From NCBI GenBank assembly GCA_903928915.1, contig CAIYSL010000125.1, forward strand, positions 47,195 through 111,194: DNA of 64,000 nucleotides, in the 5' to 3' direction. Each line of letters starts with the position of its first letter. Positions within the stretch are counted from its first letter, which is position 1. A program made the translations under genes and the position numbers. The stretch comes from an uncultured Syntrophobacterales bacterium (GTDB lineage Bacteria; Desulfobacterota; Syntrophia; Syntrophales; UBA5619). Under the pieces are notes generated by a model. That model saw nothing but the letters and a program-made list of their open reading frames with translations. It ran no database searches and was not told the DNA's origin. Below are positions 31,244 through 40,135 of this stretch, one piece after another.

Positions 31244-31738
31244 ATGCCGCTCACTGCCGTCGTGATCACCGTGAGCGACCGAGGTTCACGCGGTGAGCGC
31301 GTCGACGGGAGCGGTCCGGTGGTCGCCGAGATGCTCGGCGCCGCCGGGGCGGAGATCGTCGGCCGGGAGATGGTGCCCGATGACCAGCCGGAGATCAGCC
31401 GCCTGCTGATCGAATGGTGCGACGCCAAGGGGGCGGACCTGATCGTGACCACGGGCGGCACCGGCGTCGCCCCCCGGGATGTCACCCCGGAGGCCACCCG
31501 GGCGGTGATCGAGCGCGAACTGCCCGGGATGGGCGAAGCGATGCGGCGCAAGAGCGCAGAGGTTACCCCGCATGCGATGATCTCCCGCGCCCTCGCCGGG
31601 ATCCGCGGCCGGACGCTCATCGTCAACCTCCCGGGAAGTCCCAAAGCGGCCCGGGAGAATCTCGGCGTCCTCTTGCCCGCCCTTGCTCATGCCGTCGCGA
31701 AGATCAAAGGGGATGAGAGCGAATGCGCCTCCCCCTGA
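31244..31738 (+). CDS. MogA/MoaB family molybdenum cofactor biosynthesis protein
   Basis: VVITVSDRGSRGERVDGSGPVVAEML...LIVTTGGTGVAPRDVTPEATRAVIERELPGMGEAMR...LIVNLPGSPKAARENL. Confidence 0.92.
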   Translation: MPLTAVVITVSDRGSRGERVDGSGPVVAEMLGAAGAEIVGREMVPDDQPEISRLLIEWCDAKGADLIVTTGGTGVAPRDVTPEATRAVIERELPGMGEAMRRKSAEVTPHAMISRALAGIRGRTLIVNLPGSPKAARENLGVLLPALAHAVAKIKGDESECASP

Positions 31739-31858
31739 TCCGTCATCTACGGGCGAATTGAAGCTCCGCCCGGCACGCGAAGGGAAGCGGTTGCCCTCCG
31801 CGGGGAACCGCCGCAGCCATCCGCCCGCGCCGGCGGATTGAAGAACCGAGGATCCCTG

Positions 31859-32683
31859 ATGGACAAAGACAAGATCATCCTGTCGGTAGCTACAACCGGC
31901 ACGTGGCCTGCCAAGGCGCAGAATCCGAACCTGCCCACCACTCCCGACGAGATAGCCCGGGCAGTGATCGAGAGCTGGCGCGAAGGCGCGTCCGTCGCCC
32001 ATGTGCACGTCCGCAACGACGCCGGCGGGGTGAGCTGCGAGCTGGCACGGTTCAGGCGCGTGAAGGAACTGATTCGCGCCCAGGGGTGCGACATCCTCAT
32101 CAACTTCAGCACCAGCGGCGGGTCCGGTCTGGTGGACGAACCGGAGCGCTTCAACAGCCTGTCCGCAGGACCCGACCTGGCCTCGTTCGACGCCGGCTCC
32201 ATGAATTTCAACGAACGCGTGTTTCTCAATCCGCCCGCTTTTCTGGAAGAGCTGGCACAGCGCATGCTGGCGAACGGCATCAAGGCCGAGATCGAGGTGT
32301 TCGACCGCGGCATGATAGAAAATGCCGCCGCCGTGATCGCCCAGGGGCTGATTAAACAGCCCCTGTGGTGGCAGTTCGCCCTGGGGGTGAAGGGGGGTGC
32401 CCCGGCCACGCCGGGCTCCTTGATGTATCTGGTTGACAGTTTACCCCCCGGTTCGCTCTGGTCGGTCTGCGCGGTGGGTTCGCGCCAGTTGCCGATGAAC
32501 GTCCTGGCGATTGCCATGGGCGGTCACGCCCGCACCGGGCTGGAGGACAACCTGTACTACCGCCGGGGAGAACTGGCCCGGAGCAACGCGCAGCTCGTAG
32601 CCCGGCTGGCCCGCATCTCCCGCGAGTGCGGCCGGGAACCGGCCAGCCCCGCCGAGGCGCGGCAGATCCTGGGATTGGCGTAG
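31859..32683 (+). CDS. Beta-keto acid cleavage enzyme family protein (BKACE, DUF849)
   Basis: KIILSVATTGTWPAKAQNPNLPTTPDEIARAVIESWREGASVAHVHVRNDAG (HVH metal motif)...GGHARTGLEDNLYYRRG. Confidence 0.88.
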   Translation: MDKDKIILSVATTGTWPAKAQNPNLPTTPDEIARAVIESWREGASVAHVHVRNDAGGVSCELARFRRVKELIRAQGCDILINFSTSGGSGLVDEPERFNSLSAGPDLASFDAGSMNFNERVFLNPPAFLEELAQRMLANGIKAEIEVFDRGMIENAAAVIAQGLIKQPLWWQFALGVKGGAPATPGSLMYLVDSLPPGSLWSVCAVGSRQLPMNVLAIAMGGHARTGLEDNLYYRRGELARSNAQLVARLARISRECGREPASPAEARQILGLA

Positions 32684-32706
32684 CCGAAGCCGGAACGGAG
32701 GCACCG

Positions 32707-33654
32707 CTGAACGAGATACGCACCATAACCATAGTCGGTGCCGGGACGATGGGCCATTCACTTGCCCAGACCTTCGCCCAGGCGGGCCACCCTGTCTGGC
32801 TGCACGACGTCGACGAGGCGATCCTGCGACGGGCCAGGCAATTGATCGCCGCCAACCTCCGGACATTCGCCGAGGCGGGGCTCCTGGACGCGGGCGCGGT
32901 CGCGGCCGTGGTCGACCGGGTGCGGACGACCACGAGTATTGCATCCGCCTGCGAGGATGCGGATTTGGTCGTCGAGGCCGTAAGCGAGGATGCGGCAGTG
33001 AAGAAGGAGCTCTTCCGGACCCTCGACGTCGTCTCGCCCGGCCGGACGATCCTCGCCAGCAACACCTCCTACCTGGACATCTTTCGCTTCGTCGAGACCG
33101 GGCGGCCCGAGAGGGTCCTGATCACGCACTGGTTCGCCCCCCCCCACATCGTCCCGCTGGTGGAGATCGTTCGCGGCCCTGAAACCTCGCAGGACACGGT
33201 GGATCGCGTCCGGGCGCTGCTGGTCGCCATGGGAAAGAAACCCGTCGTGATCGCCAAATTCCTGCCCGGGTTCATCGCCAACCGTCTCCAGAGCGCCCTG
33301 ACGCGCGAGACGCTCTTTCTGCTGGATAACGGGTATGCGACCCCCGAGGAGCTCGACACGGTAACCAAGGCCAGCTTCGGGCTCCGGATACCGATCCTGG
33401 GAACGGTGAAGCGGATGGATTTCGCGGGACTCGACTTGACGCAAAAGGTCATCGCCAACGCCCAGTACGAACCGCCGCCCGCGCGAACGTCGTCGCCGGC
33501 AGTCGATGCCCTCGTACAGAACGGCAGACTCGGGGTGAAAAGTGGCAGCGGATTCTTCGCCTACGGAGGCCGCAGTCCCGAGGAGATCATGCGGGAACGG
33601 GACCTGAAGCTGCTCAAACTGAAGAAATTCCTTACGGATATGGGAGAACTGTAG
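32707..33654 (+). CDS. 3-hydroxyacyl-CoA dehydrogenase family / beta-hydroxyacid dehydrogenase; probable CTG start
   Basis: ITIVGAGTMGHSLAQTFAQAGHPVWLHDVDEA...SNTSYLDI...ITHWFAPPHIVPLVEIVRGPETS...FLPGFIANRLQ; GGAGG 5 nt upstream of CTG at 32707. Confidence 0.88.
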   Translation: MNEIRTITIVGAGTMGHSLAQTFAQAGHPVWLHDVDEAILRRARQLIAANLRTFAEAGLLDAGAVAAVVDRVRTTTSIASACEDADLVVEAVSEDAAVKKELFRTLDVVSPGRTILASNTSYLDIFRFVETGRPERVLITHWFAPPHIVPLVEIVRGPETSQDTVDRVRALLVAMGKKPVVIAKFLPGFIANRLQSALTRETLFLLDNGYATPEELDTVTKASFGLRIPILGTVKRMDFAGLDLTQKVIANAQYEPPPARTSSPAVDALVQNGRLGVKSGSGFFAYGGRSPEEIMRERDLKLLKLKKFLTDMGEL

Positions 33655-33726
33655 CGGCTGCCGCGGCGGCCCTGCCTACCGGAGTCGGCGCCGATATGCC
33701 GGCGTGAAACGGGAAAGGACGTGCAC

Positions 33727-35322
33727 ATGCCTCGCCCCCCCCTTGCCATTCCCCGGGAGTCCCTGACGTTTCCGCTGCGCGCTGCGGCCCGCCGGTTTCC
33801 GGAAAAGGTTGCGGTGATCACCCCGGAAACGGGGGGACAGGCGACGACCTTCCGTTCGCTCGACGAGCAGTCCTCGGCGCTGGCAGCCGCTCTGGCCGGC
33901 GCGGGGATCGAACCGGGGGACCGCGTCGCGCTCTGGATGAAGAACTCTCTGGAGTACATCCTCGCCTTTTACGGCATCCTGAAGGCCGGGGCGGTGGTCG
34001 TCCCGATCAGCACCCATTACGGACACCGCGAGTTCCTGCACCAGGTAAACGCCACCCAGGCCACCTGCCTGATCGCCCCGGAGGAGCTGATCGCCTCCCT
34101 GGGTGCGCCGTTGAACGGCCGGACTCCGATCCGGCTCGTGATCTCCGCCGGCACGGACGAACCCGCGACCGGGGCGATTGCCTTCACAGCGCTCCTGGCA
34201 GGAGAAGAACGGATCGACCGCTCGCTCGGCATCGACCCCGAACGGACGCTTGCCGTGCTTCCCTTCTCCAGCGGCACCACGGGCCTCGCCAAAGGGGTCA
34301 TGCTGACCCACGCCAATCTGCTGAGCAACCTGTACCAGCTCGGCAATGCCCACGAGGTGTCGGATCGGGACCTCTTCCTCAACCAGCTTCCCTTTTTCCA
34401 TATCTACGGGATGACGGTCCTGATGGGCAACGCGATCATGGCAGGGGCCACCCAGGTGATCGCCAGCCGGTTTCGCCCCCTCGACGAGTTCCTCGACCTG
34501 TTCGCCGCCTACCGCCCGACCCTCTTCTTCACCGTACCGCTGGTCGTCCAGGAGTTCTGCCATCACCCCCGGGTCCCTGCCATGGACTGGAGCCGCCTCC
34601 GGTACATCAACACCGGCGGCGCCCCCCTCTCCCCGGACCTGCAGCAGCGGTTTACCCGGCTCACCGGTGTCCCGGTGATGCAGGGCTACGGCCTTACCGA
34701 ATCGTCGCCGGGCACGCACGTCAACCCTCCCGGCGGGATCAGGCTCGGCACGATCGGGATCGCGGTCGCCAACACCGAGGACAGGATCGTCGACGCGGCG
34801 ACCGGCCGGGAACTGGCGGCAAACGAGGTCGGCGAGCTCTGGGTGCGCGGACCGCAGGTGATGCAGGGGTACTACCGGGACCCGGAGGCGACGGAGGTGA
34901 CTCTCGTCGACGGCTGGCTGCGGACGGGCGATCTGGCCAAGAAGGACGCCGACGGCTACGTAACGATCGTCGACCGACTGAAGGAACTGATCAAGACCAG
35001 CGGCTACCAGGTGGCGCCGGCCGAGATCGAGCACCTATTGGTCGGTCATCCCGATATCCAGGATGCGGCCGTCATCGGTGCGCCCCACCCCGACTTCGGC
35101 GAAGTCCCGGTGGCCTACGTGGTCCTCCGTCCCGGCTCCAGCCTCTCGCCCGAAGCGATCGTGGCATACGCCGCCGAAGGCGTCGCAAAGTACAAGCGGC
35201 TGGCCCGGGTGGTAACCACGACTGCCATTCCCCGGAGCCCCTCCGGAAAGATCCTGCGCCGGGTCCTGAAGGAGAACCTGTGCGCACCGCCCCCTGCCGG
35301 CGTTGCTCGCTCCGGCAGCTGA
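33727..35322 (+). CDS. AMP-dependent synthetase/ligase (acyl-CoA synthetase)
   Basis: LAVLPFSSGTTGLAKGVMLTHANLLSNL...MQGYGLTESSPGTHVNPPGG...DGWLRTGDLAKKDADGYVTIVDRLKELIKTSGYQVAPAEIE. Confidence 0.93.
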   Translation: MPRPPLAIPRESLTFPLRAAARRFPEKVAVITPETGGQATTFRSLDEQSSALAAALAGAGIEPGDRVALWMKNSLEYILAFYGILKAGAVVVPISTHYGHREFLHQVNATQATCLIAPEELIASLGAPLNGRTPIRLVISAGTDEPATGAIAFTALLAGEERIDRSLGIDPERTLAVLPFSSGTTGLAKGVMLTHANLLSNLYQLGNAHEVSDRDLFLNQLPFFHIYGMTVLMGNAIMAGATQVIASRFRPLDEFLDLFAAYRPTLFFTVPLVVQEFCHHPRVPAMDWSRLRYINTGGAPLSPDLQQRFTRLTGVPVMQGYGLTESSPGTHVNPPGGIRLGTIGIAVANTEDRIVDAATGRELAANEVGELWVRGPQVMQGYYRDPEATEVTLVDGWLRTGDLAKKDADGYVTIVDRLKELIKTSGYQVAPAEIEHLLVGHPDIQDAAVIGAPHPDFGEVPVAYVVLRPGSSLSPEAIVAYAAEGVAKYKRLARVVTTTAIPRSPSGKILRRVLKENLCAPPPAGVARSGS

Positions 35323-35405
35323 CCTGCCTTCCCCGGTCTCCGGCCGCGGGCCTCTCCGCGAGTCCTCCCCCTCCCGCGACGCGACTGGCGCGGGCGGGAC
35401 TCGAC

Positions 35406-36473
35406 TCAGCGGGGAAAGGGAACCCCCAGGCGGTTGCCGAGGGAGACGAAATCATCCACGACGGGTGACGGGATCGGGATTCCCTTCGCGAGACGCTCGG
35501 CCCGTGTTGCGAACTCGATCTCGCCGGGAATATAGATCCGCTCTGCCCCTTCCGCCTTTGCCGAATTCCGGATCTCCTCGACCGCGCGGTCGACGGCGGC
35601 CGTAAACTCCGCGGGCTCCATGAAGCTCTCCACGTTCACGGCGGCAAAGACGCTCCCCACGTCGGTCGGTTCGACCATGTTGTCCGCAAGGAAACCGGGA
35701 AAGTGTGCCCCGTAGTTCGATCCGGTGAGGATGCCGCAGATAAAATCGATCGCCAGGGCAATGCCGTAGCCCTTGTAGCCGCCGATCGGGGCGAGAAGCC
35801 CCCGCAGGGCCGCATGCGGGTCGGTCGTGGGAACACCGCGGTCGTCGAATGCCCAGCCGGGCTCCAGCGGTCTGTCCTGCTTGGCGTAGAGATTAATCCG
35901 GCCGCGCGCCACCACGGTGGTGGCCAGATCCAGGACCACCGGCAGTTCCCTATCCGCGGGAATGGCGACGGCAAAGGGGTTGGTGCCGAACAGGGCCGTC
36001 CGGCCTCCCGTGGGGGCCATCGCCGCCGGGGCGTTCGTCGAACTGAACCCGATCATCCCCCGGGGGAGCGCCCGCATCGCCCAGTAGGCGGCCATACCGT
36101 AGTGGTTCGAGTGGCTCACGGCCGAGAAGGCGACGCCGGTATGCGCCGCTTTCTCGATCGTCATGGTCATCGCCTTGGCTGCGCCCATCTGGCCGATGCT
36201 GTTGTGGCAGTCGATCAGTACCGTGGACGCCTTTTCGCGTACCACGTCGAGACGGGTCGCAGCGCTCATCACCCCTTTTTCGATCCGTTCCACGTAGACG
36301 CACAGCATACGGGTGATCCCGTGCGTGTCCACCCCGCGGAGGTTTGCCTCGATCATGGAGTCGGTGAGCAGCACCGCGTCCTGGCGGTCCACCCCGACAC
36401 GCTGCATGATCTCTTCCGTCCAGCCCCGCAACCGCTCCGCGGGAAACAGGATACCGCCGTCCACACCCGCCAT
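35406..36473 (-). CDS. Ldh family (malate/L-lactate dehydrogenase-type, Ldh_2) oxidoreductase
   Basis: EANLRGVDTHGITRMLCVYVERIEKG...VAFSAVSHSNHYGMAAYWAMRA...FGTNPFAVAIPA...GGYKGYGIALAIDFICGILTG. Confidence 0.9.
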   Translation of the reverse strand: MAGVDGGILFPAERLRGWTEEIMQRVGVDRQDAVLLTDSMIEANLRGVDTHGITRMLCVYVERIEKGVMSAATRLDVVREKASTVLIDCHNSIGQMGAAKAMTMTIEKAAHTGVAFSAVSHSNHYGMAAYWAMRALPRGMIGFSSTNAPAAMAPTGGRTALFGTNPFAVAIPADRELPVVLDLATTVVARGRINLYAKQDRPLEPGWAFDDRGVPTTDPHAALRGLLAPIGGYKGYGIALAIDFICGILTGSNYGAHFPGFLADNMVEPTDVGSVFAAVNVESFMEPAEFTAAVDRAVEEIRNSAKAEGAERIYIPGEIEFATRAERLAKGIPIPSPVVDDFVSLGNRLGVPFPR

Positions 36474-36527
36474 ATTCGATTCTCCTTTCTCGCGCTCTGT
36501 CAATGCGCCACAGCGCCTCGCGCTGCG

Positions 36528-36556
36528 AGTATAGGGAGCCTGTGCCGGCCTGTCAA
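36528..36556 (-). promoter_or_regulatory. Strong sigma70-like promoter of the Ldh_2 gene
   Basis: Minus strand TTGACA-N17-TATACT; -35 flanked by CCGGCCT-N11-AGGCCGG inverted repeat (36545-36569). Confidence 0.7.
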
Positions 36557-36743
36557 GCGAATAGGCCGGGACAACGGACAGGCGGGCCGGCTCACTCGCG
36601 TACGCGGTCATATCCGTCGCCCGTTCCGCTCAATTCGTGCTTGACATCGCTCCCCCGGCCGTAGTAGCAATGCCCCACAGCACGTTTTCAGGTACTACTT
36701 GTCTGACCGATCGTAACCCACCTTTTTGCGAAAGGAGATAAGC

Positions 36744-37691
36744 ATGAAACTGAAATCACTCCTCCTGGCAGGTCTGGTCGCATCGGCACTCCTGATCCCC
36801 GTCACCGCTCCGGCAGAACAGATCACCCTGATGACCGGCCCCCAGGGCGGCGTCTGGGTGCCCCTCGGCGGTGCGCTGAAGGGGATGTGGGAAAAGGCGG
36901 TCCCCGGCCTGCAGGTGAATATGCAGCCCGGCGCCGGGATCGCCAACATCCGCGGCGTGGACGAAGGCAAGGCCCATGTCGGGTTCGGAAACACCATCAC
37001 CACGGTCGACGGTCTGGCCGGCCGTCCGCCCTACCCGAAGAAGGTCACCAAGGTCTGTCAGGTCGCCAACCTCTACCCGCAGTATTTTCAAGTGGTGGTT
37101 CCCGCGGATTCGAACATCAACAGCATAAGCGACCTGAAGGGCAAGGTGCTGGTCACCCAGCCGAAAGGCAACACCGCGGAGCTGATCAACATCCATCTCC
37201 TCCAGGTGCACGGGATGACTTACCAGTCGCTGGCAAAGGTGAATTTCATCAACTCCTACACCGACGCCGTTTCGATGGTGAAGGACGGCCACGCCCAGGT
37301 GTTCACGCTCGGGACCGCGGTTCCTTCATCGGCGGTCATGGATCTGGCCAGCGCGCGCGATATCAGGCTGATCGGCATCGACGATAAGATCCTCGCCGAC
37401 ATGAAGAAGATCAATCCGGGCTACTCCAAGCTCACCATCAAGGCCGGCATGTATCCGAAGGTGAACAAGGACGTCGACGTGATCGGCTACGCCACCCATA
37501 TCGTCGCCTCCTGCGACCTGCCGGAGGATATGGTCTACCGGATGACCAAGGCAATGGCGGCCAACGTCGCCGACATGGCCGCATCGAACAAGTCGATCGC
37601 CGGACTCACTCCGAAGATCATGGGCGAAGACATCGGCGTCCCCCCGCACAAGGGAGCGTTGAAATTCTACAAGGAAGCCGGAGTGCGCTGA
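36744..37691 (+). CDS. TAXI family TRAP transporter solute-binding subunit
   Basis: MKLKSLLLAGLVASALLIPVTAPAEQITLMTGPQGGVWVPLGGALKGMWEKAVPGLQVNMQPGAGIANIRGVDEGKAHVGFGNT; SD AAAGGAGAT. Confidence 0.93.
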   Translation: MKLKSLLLAGLVASALLIPVTAPAEQITLMTGPQGGVWVPLGGALKGMWEKAVPGLQVNMQPGAGIANIRGVDEGKAHVGFGNTITTVDGLAGRPPYPKKVTKVCQVANLYPQYFQVVVPADSNINSISDLKGKVLVTQPKGNTAELINIHLLQVHGMTYQSLAKVNFINSYTDAVSMVKDGHAQVFTLGTAVPSSAVMDLASARDIRLIGIDDKILADMKKINPGYSKLTIKAGMYPKVNKDVDVIGYATHIVASCDLPEDMVYRMTKAMAANVADMAASNKSIAGLTPKIMGEDIGVPPHKGALKFYKEAGVR

Positions 37692-37723
37692 TTTCCGTAC
37701 TCCTTCCCCCCGCAGCGCCACCG

Positions 37724-37751
37724 CGGGGCGGCCCCGGCCGCCCCGTTTTTT
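37724..37751 (+). terminator. Intrinsic terminator between TAXI SBP and TRAP permease genes
   Basis: CGGGGCGGCC-CC-GGCCGCCCCG then TTTTTT. Confidence 0.85.
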
Positions 37752-37786
37752 GCATCAGAAGACCGCGTAATCCGGAGGAGGCACGC

Positions 37787-39688
37787 ATGTCAGAAGCCAT
37801 TCCCGTGATTTCCGAAGAGGTCCCTGCCACCCCGCCCTCCACCGCGGCGCTCAAGTGGATAGTTTCGGTCATCGCCATCGCCATGTCACTGTTCCACATG
37901 TACGTCGCCGGGTTCGGACCGCCGGAGGCGATGGTCTTTCGGGGCGTCCATCTCCTCTTCGCCCTCACCCTGGTATTTCTGCTGTACCCGCTCAAGCCGG
38001 GCGCCGGCATGGGCTGGCGTGCGCTCGACATGGTGCTGCTCGTCGGCTCCTGGGCCTTCATCCTGCATATCTTCTTCAATTACGAATACGTCACCTACCG
38101 CACCATCTACATCGATGACATGACGACCCTCGACATGTTCTACGCAGCCGTTTCGTTGCTGATCGTACTCGAGGCGACCCGGCGGGTCCTCGGCTGGGCC
38201 CTGCCGATCACCGCCTTGGTGTTCATCGCCTATACGGTCGTCCTCACCAATGTGAAGCTGCCCATCCTGATGGAGCAGATGTACCTCTCCCTGGAGGGGA
38301 TCTTCGGCCCGACGCTGGGCGTTTCGGCCTCGTACGTGATGCTGTTCGTCCTGTTCGGCGCCTTCATGGAGCGGAGCGGCACCGGGAGACTCTTCATGGA
38401 CTTCGCCCTGGCGATAACCGGCCACACCGCCGGCGGTCCAGGCAAGGTTTCGGTGGTGAGCTCCTCGCTGTTCGGGACGGTATCGGGGAGCGCCGTCGCC
38501 AACGTCATGGTCGACGGGCCGATCACCATTCCGCTGATGAAGAAGACCGGGTTTCACCCCCCCTTTGCCGCCGCGGTCGAGGCGGTCGCCTCCACCGGCG
38601 GGCAGATCATGCCGCCGGTGATGGGTGCTGCCGCATTCGTGATGGCCGAGTTCCTGGCGGTGAGCTACTTCCAGGTGACGCTCTGGGCGGCCATCCCGGC
38701 TATCCTGTACTACGTGGCGGTATTCTTCTCGGTCCACTTCCGCGCAAAACGCACCGGCCTCCTGGGGGTCCCTCGGACCGAGCTGCCGCACCTGGGCACG
38801 GTCATGCGGGAGCGGGGCCATTTGTTCACCCCGATCCTGCTCGTGTTTGTCGGCCTCGTCGCCGGCTACAGCGCCCCGCTGTGCGCCCTCGCCGGCACCC
38901 TTGCCTGCCTGCCGATGGCGCTCCTGAAGAAGCTCACCCGCGCCGACATAACCTGGCGCTCGGTGGTGGAGGCGCTCGAAGACGGGGCCCGCAACACCCT
39001 GCTGGTGGCGATGGCCTGCGCCTGCGCCGGGATCGTGATCGGCTGCGTGACCCTGACCGGGGTGGGGATCAGCTTCACCCAGGTCGTGGTCGGACTGGCG
39101 CGGCAACTGCTCCCCCTGGCACTGATGCTCACGGCGGTCGCCGGCATCGTCCTCGGGATGGGGATGCCCACGACCCCCGCGTACATCGTCATGGTCTCGT
39201 TGCTCGTTCCGGCGCTGGTGAAGCTCGGCGCGATCGCCCCGGCGGCGCACATGTTCGCCTTCTACTTCGCAATCCTCTCGGCCATCACCCCGCCGGTGGC
39301 TCTCGCCGTCTTCGCGGCGGCCAGTCTGGGCAAGACCGATCTCTGGAAGTCGGGTTGGGAGGCGGTGCGCATCGGCGCCGCCGGGTTCATCGTTCCGTTC
39401 ATGTTCGTGTACGAGCCGGCGCTCCTGATGATCGGCGACTGGCAGGTCGTGGCCTCATCGTTCTTAACCGCCACGACCGGCACGATCCTCCTGGCAGCCT
39501 CGCTCCAGGGTTACCTGCTCAGGCCGGCCTTGATGTGGCAGCGTGTGGTCTTGTTCGTTGCCGCCATCTGCCTGATCAAACCCGGCTGGATAACCGATCT
39601 GATCGGCATCGCCCTCCTGGCGGTGGTGTTCGCGAGTCAGTATTTCTTCAGGATAGGGGGGACCGGAGGGCGGGAACGCGCGTCCTGA
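37787..39688 (+). CDS. TRAP transporter fused permease (4TM/12TM)
   Basis: Multi-TM; GSAVANVMVDGPITIPLMKKTGFHPPFAAAVEAVASTGGQIMPPVMGAAAFVMAEFL...GMGMPTTPAYIVMVSLLVPALVKLG. Confidence 0.95.
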   Translation: MSEAIPVISEEVPATPPSTAALKWIVSVIAIAMSLFHMYVAGFGPPEAMVFRGVHLLFALTLVFLLYPLKPGAGMGWRALDMVLLVGSWAFILHIFFNYEYVTYRTIYIDDMTTLDMFYAAVSLLIVLEATRRVLGWALPITALVFIAYTVVLTNVKLPILMEQMYLSLEGIFGPTLGVSASYVMLFVLFGAFMERSGTGRLFMDFALAITGHTAGGPGKVSVVSSSLFGTVSGSAVANVMVDGPITIPLMKKTGFHPPFAAAVEAVASTGGQIMPPVMGAAAFVMAEFLAVSYFQVTLWAAIPAILYYVAVFFSVHFRAKRTGLLGVPRTELPHLGTVMRERGHLFTPILLVFVGLVAGYSAPLCALAGTLACLPMALLKKLTRADITWRSVVEALEDGARNTLLVAMACACAGIVIGCVTLTGVGISFTQVVVGLARQLLPLALMLTAVAGIVLGMGMPTTPAYIVMVSLLVPALVKLGAIAPAAHMFAFYFAILSAITPPVALAVFAAASLGKTDLWKSGWEAVRIGAAGFIVPFMFVYEPALLMIGDWQVVASSFLTATTGTILLAASLQGYLLRPALMWQRVVLFVAAICLIKPGWITDLIGIALLAVVFASQYFFRIGGTGGRERAS

Positions 39689-40130
39689 GGTACTCCTCCG
39701 CGCGCCTGGGGTGCGTCCCGGGCCAGAAGATCTTCCCGCAGCAGGGACACCTGCGAAATCGGGGCTGGGTCCCGGAGACATAGGCGGGAACGAGGCCTTC
39801 GACCGCCGCCTTCGTAACCGCATCAAGCGGCACGTTGCAGTGCAGACAGCGGCTCATCCGTCTCGCGGGGTCCGGCGCGATGTTCAACGCGTTGAGGACT
39901 TCGCCGAGCTGCGTCTCGACCCTGTCGGCGGCTACGAAGACGAGCGATGCCGGCTGGACGCGGCGGGCAAGGTCCCGGTTTCGAGTCAGGACGATTCTGC
40001 CATCCTCCGCGGCCCTCCGGAGAAAGTCCCGATCCGCATCTCCCCGTTCAGAGAGGGTGTCATATCCAAGAATCCGGAGCCACTTCACCAGTTTTCCCAG
40101 ATTACGGTCCGCGGCGAACCTCTCCTGCAT
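39648..40130 (-). CDS. Mut7-C RNase domain-containing protein with zinc ribbon
   Basis: MQERFAADRNLGKLVKWLRILGYDTLSERGDADRDFLRRAAEDGRIVLTRNRDLA...RCLHCNVPL...FRRCPCCGKIFWPGTH. Confidence 0.85.
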   Translation of the reverse strand: MQERFAADRNLGKLVKWLRILGYDTLSERGDADRDFLRRAAEDGRIVLTRNRDLARRVQPASLVFVAADRVETQLGEVLNALNIAPDPARRMSRCLHCNVPLDAVTKAAVEGLVPAYVSGTQPRFRRCPCCGKIFWPGTHPRRAEEYLRTRVPALRSPLS

Positions 40131-40135
40131 GCCCC

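Noticed and set aside
29173-31644. 823-aa minus-strand ORF opposite the EF-G-like gene and mogA
   Set aside because: Antisense to strongly recognisable genes; composition is that of a GC-rich shadow frame and no family motif is seen.
36641-36670. Possible plus-strand promoter TTGACA upstream of the TAXI gene
   Set aside because: TTGACA at 36641 is clear, but no convincing -10 follows at 16-18 nt.
37886-39250. 454-aa minus-strand ORF opposite the TRAP permease
   Set aside because: Hydrophilic, His/Gln/Arg-rich antisense shadow of a membrane-protein gene.
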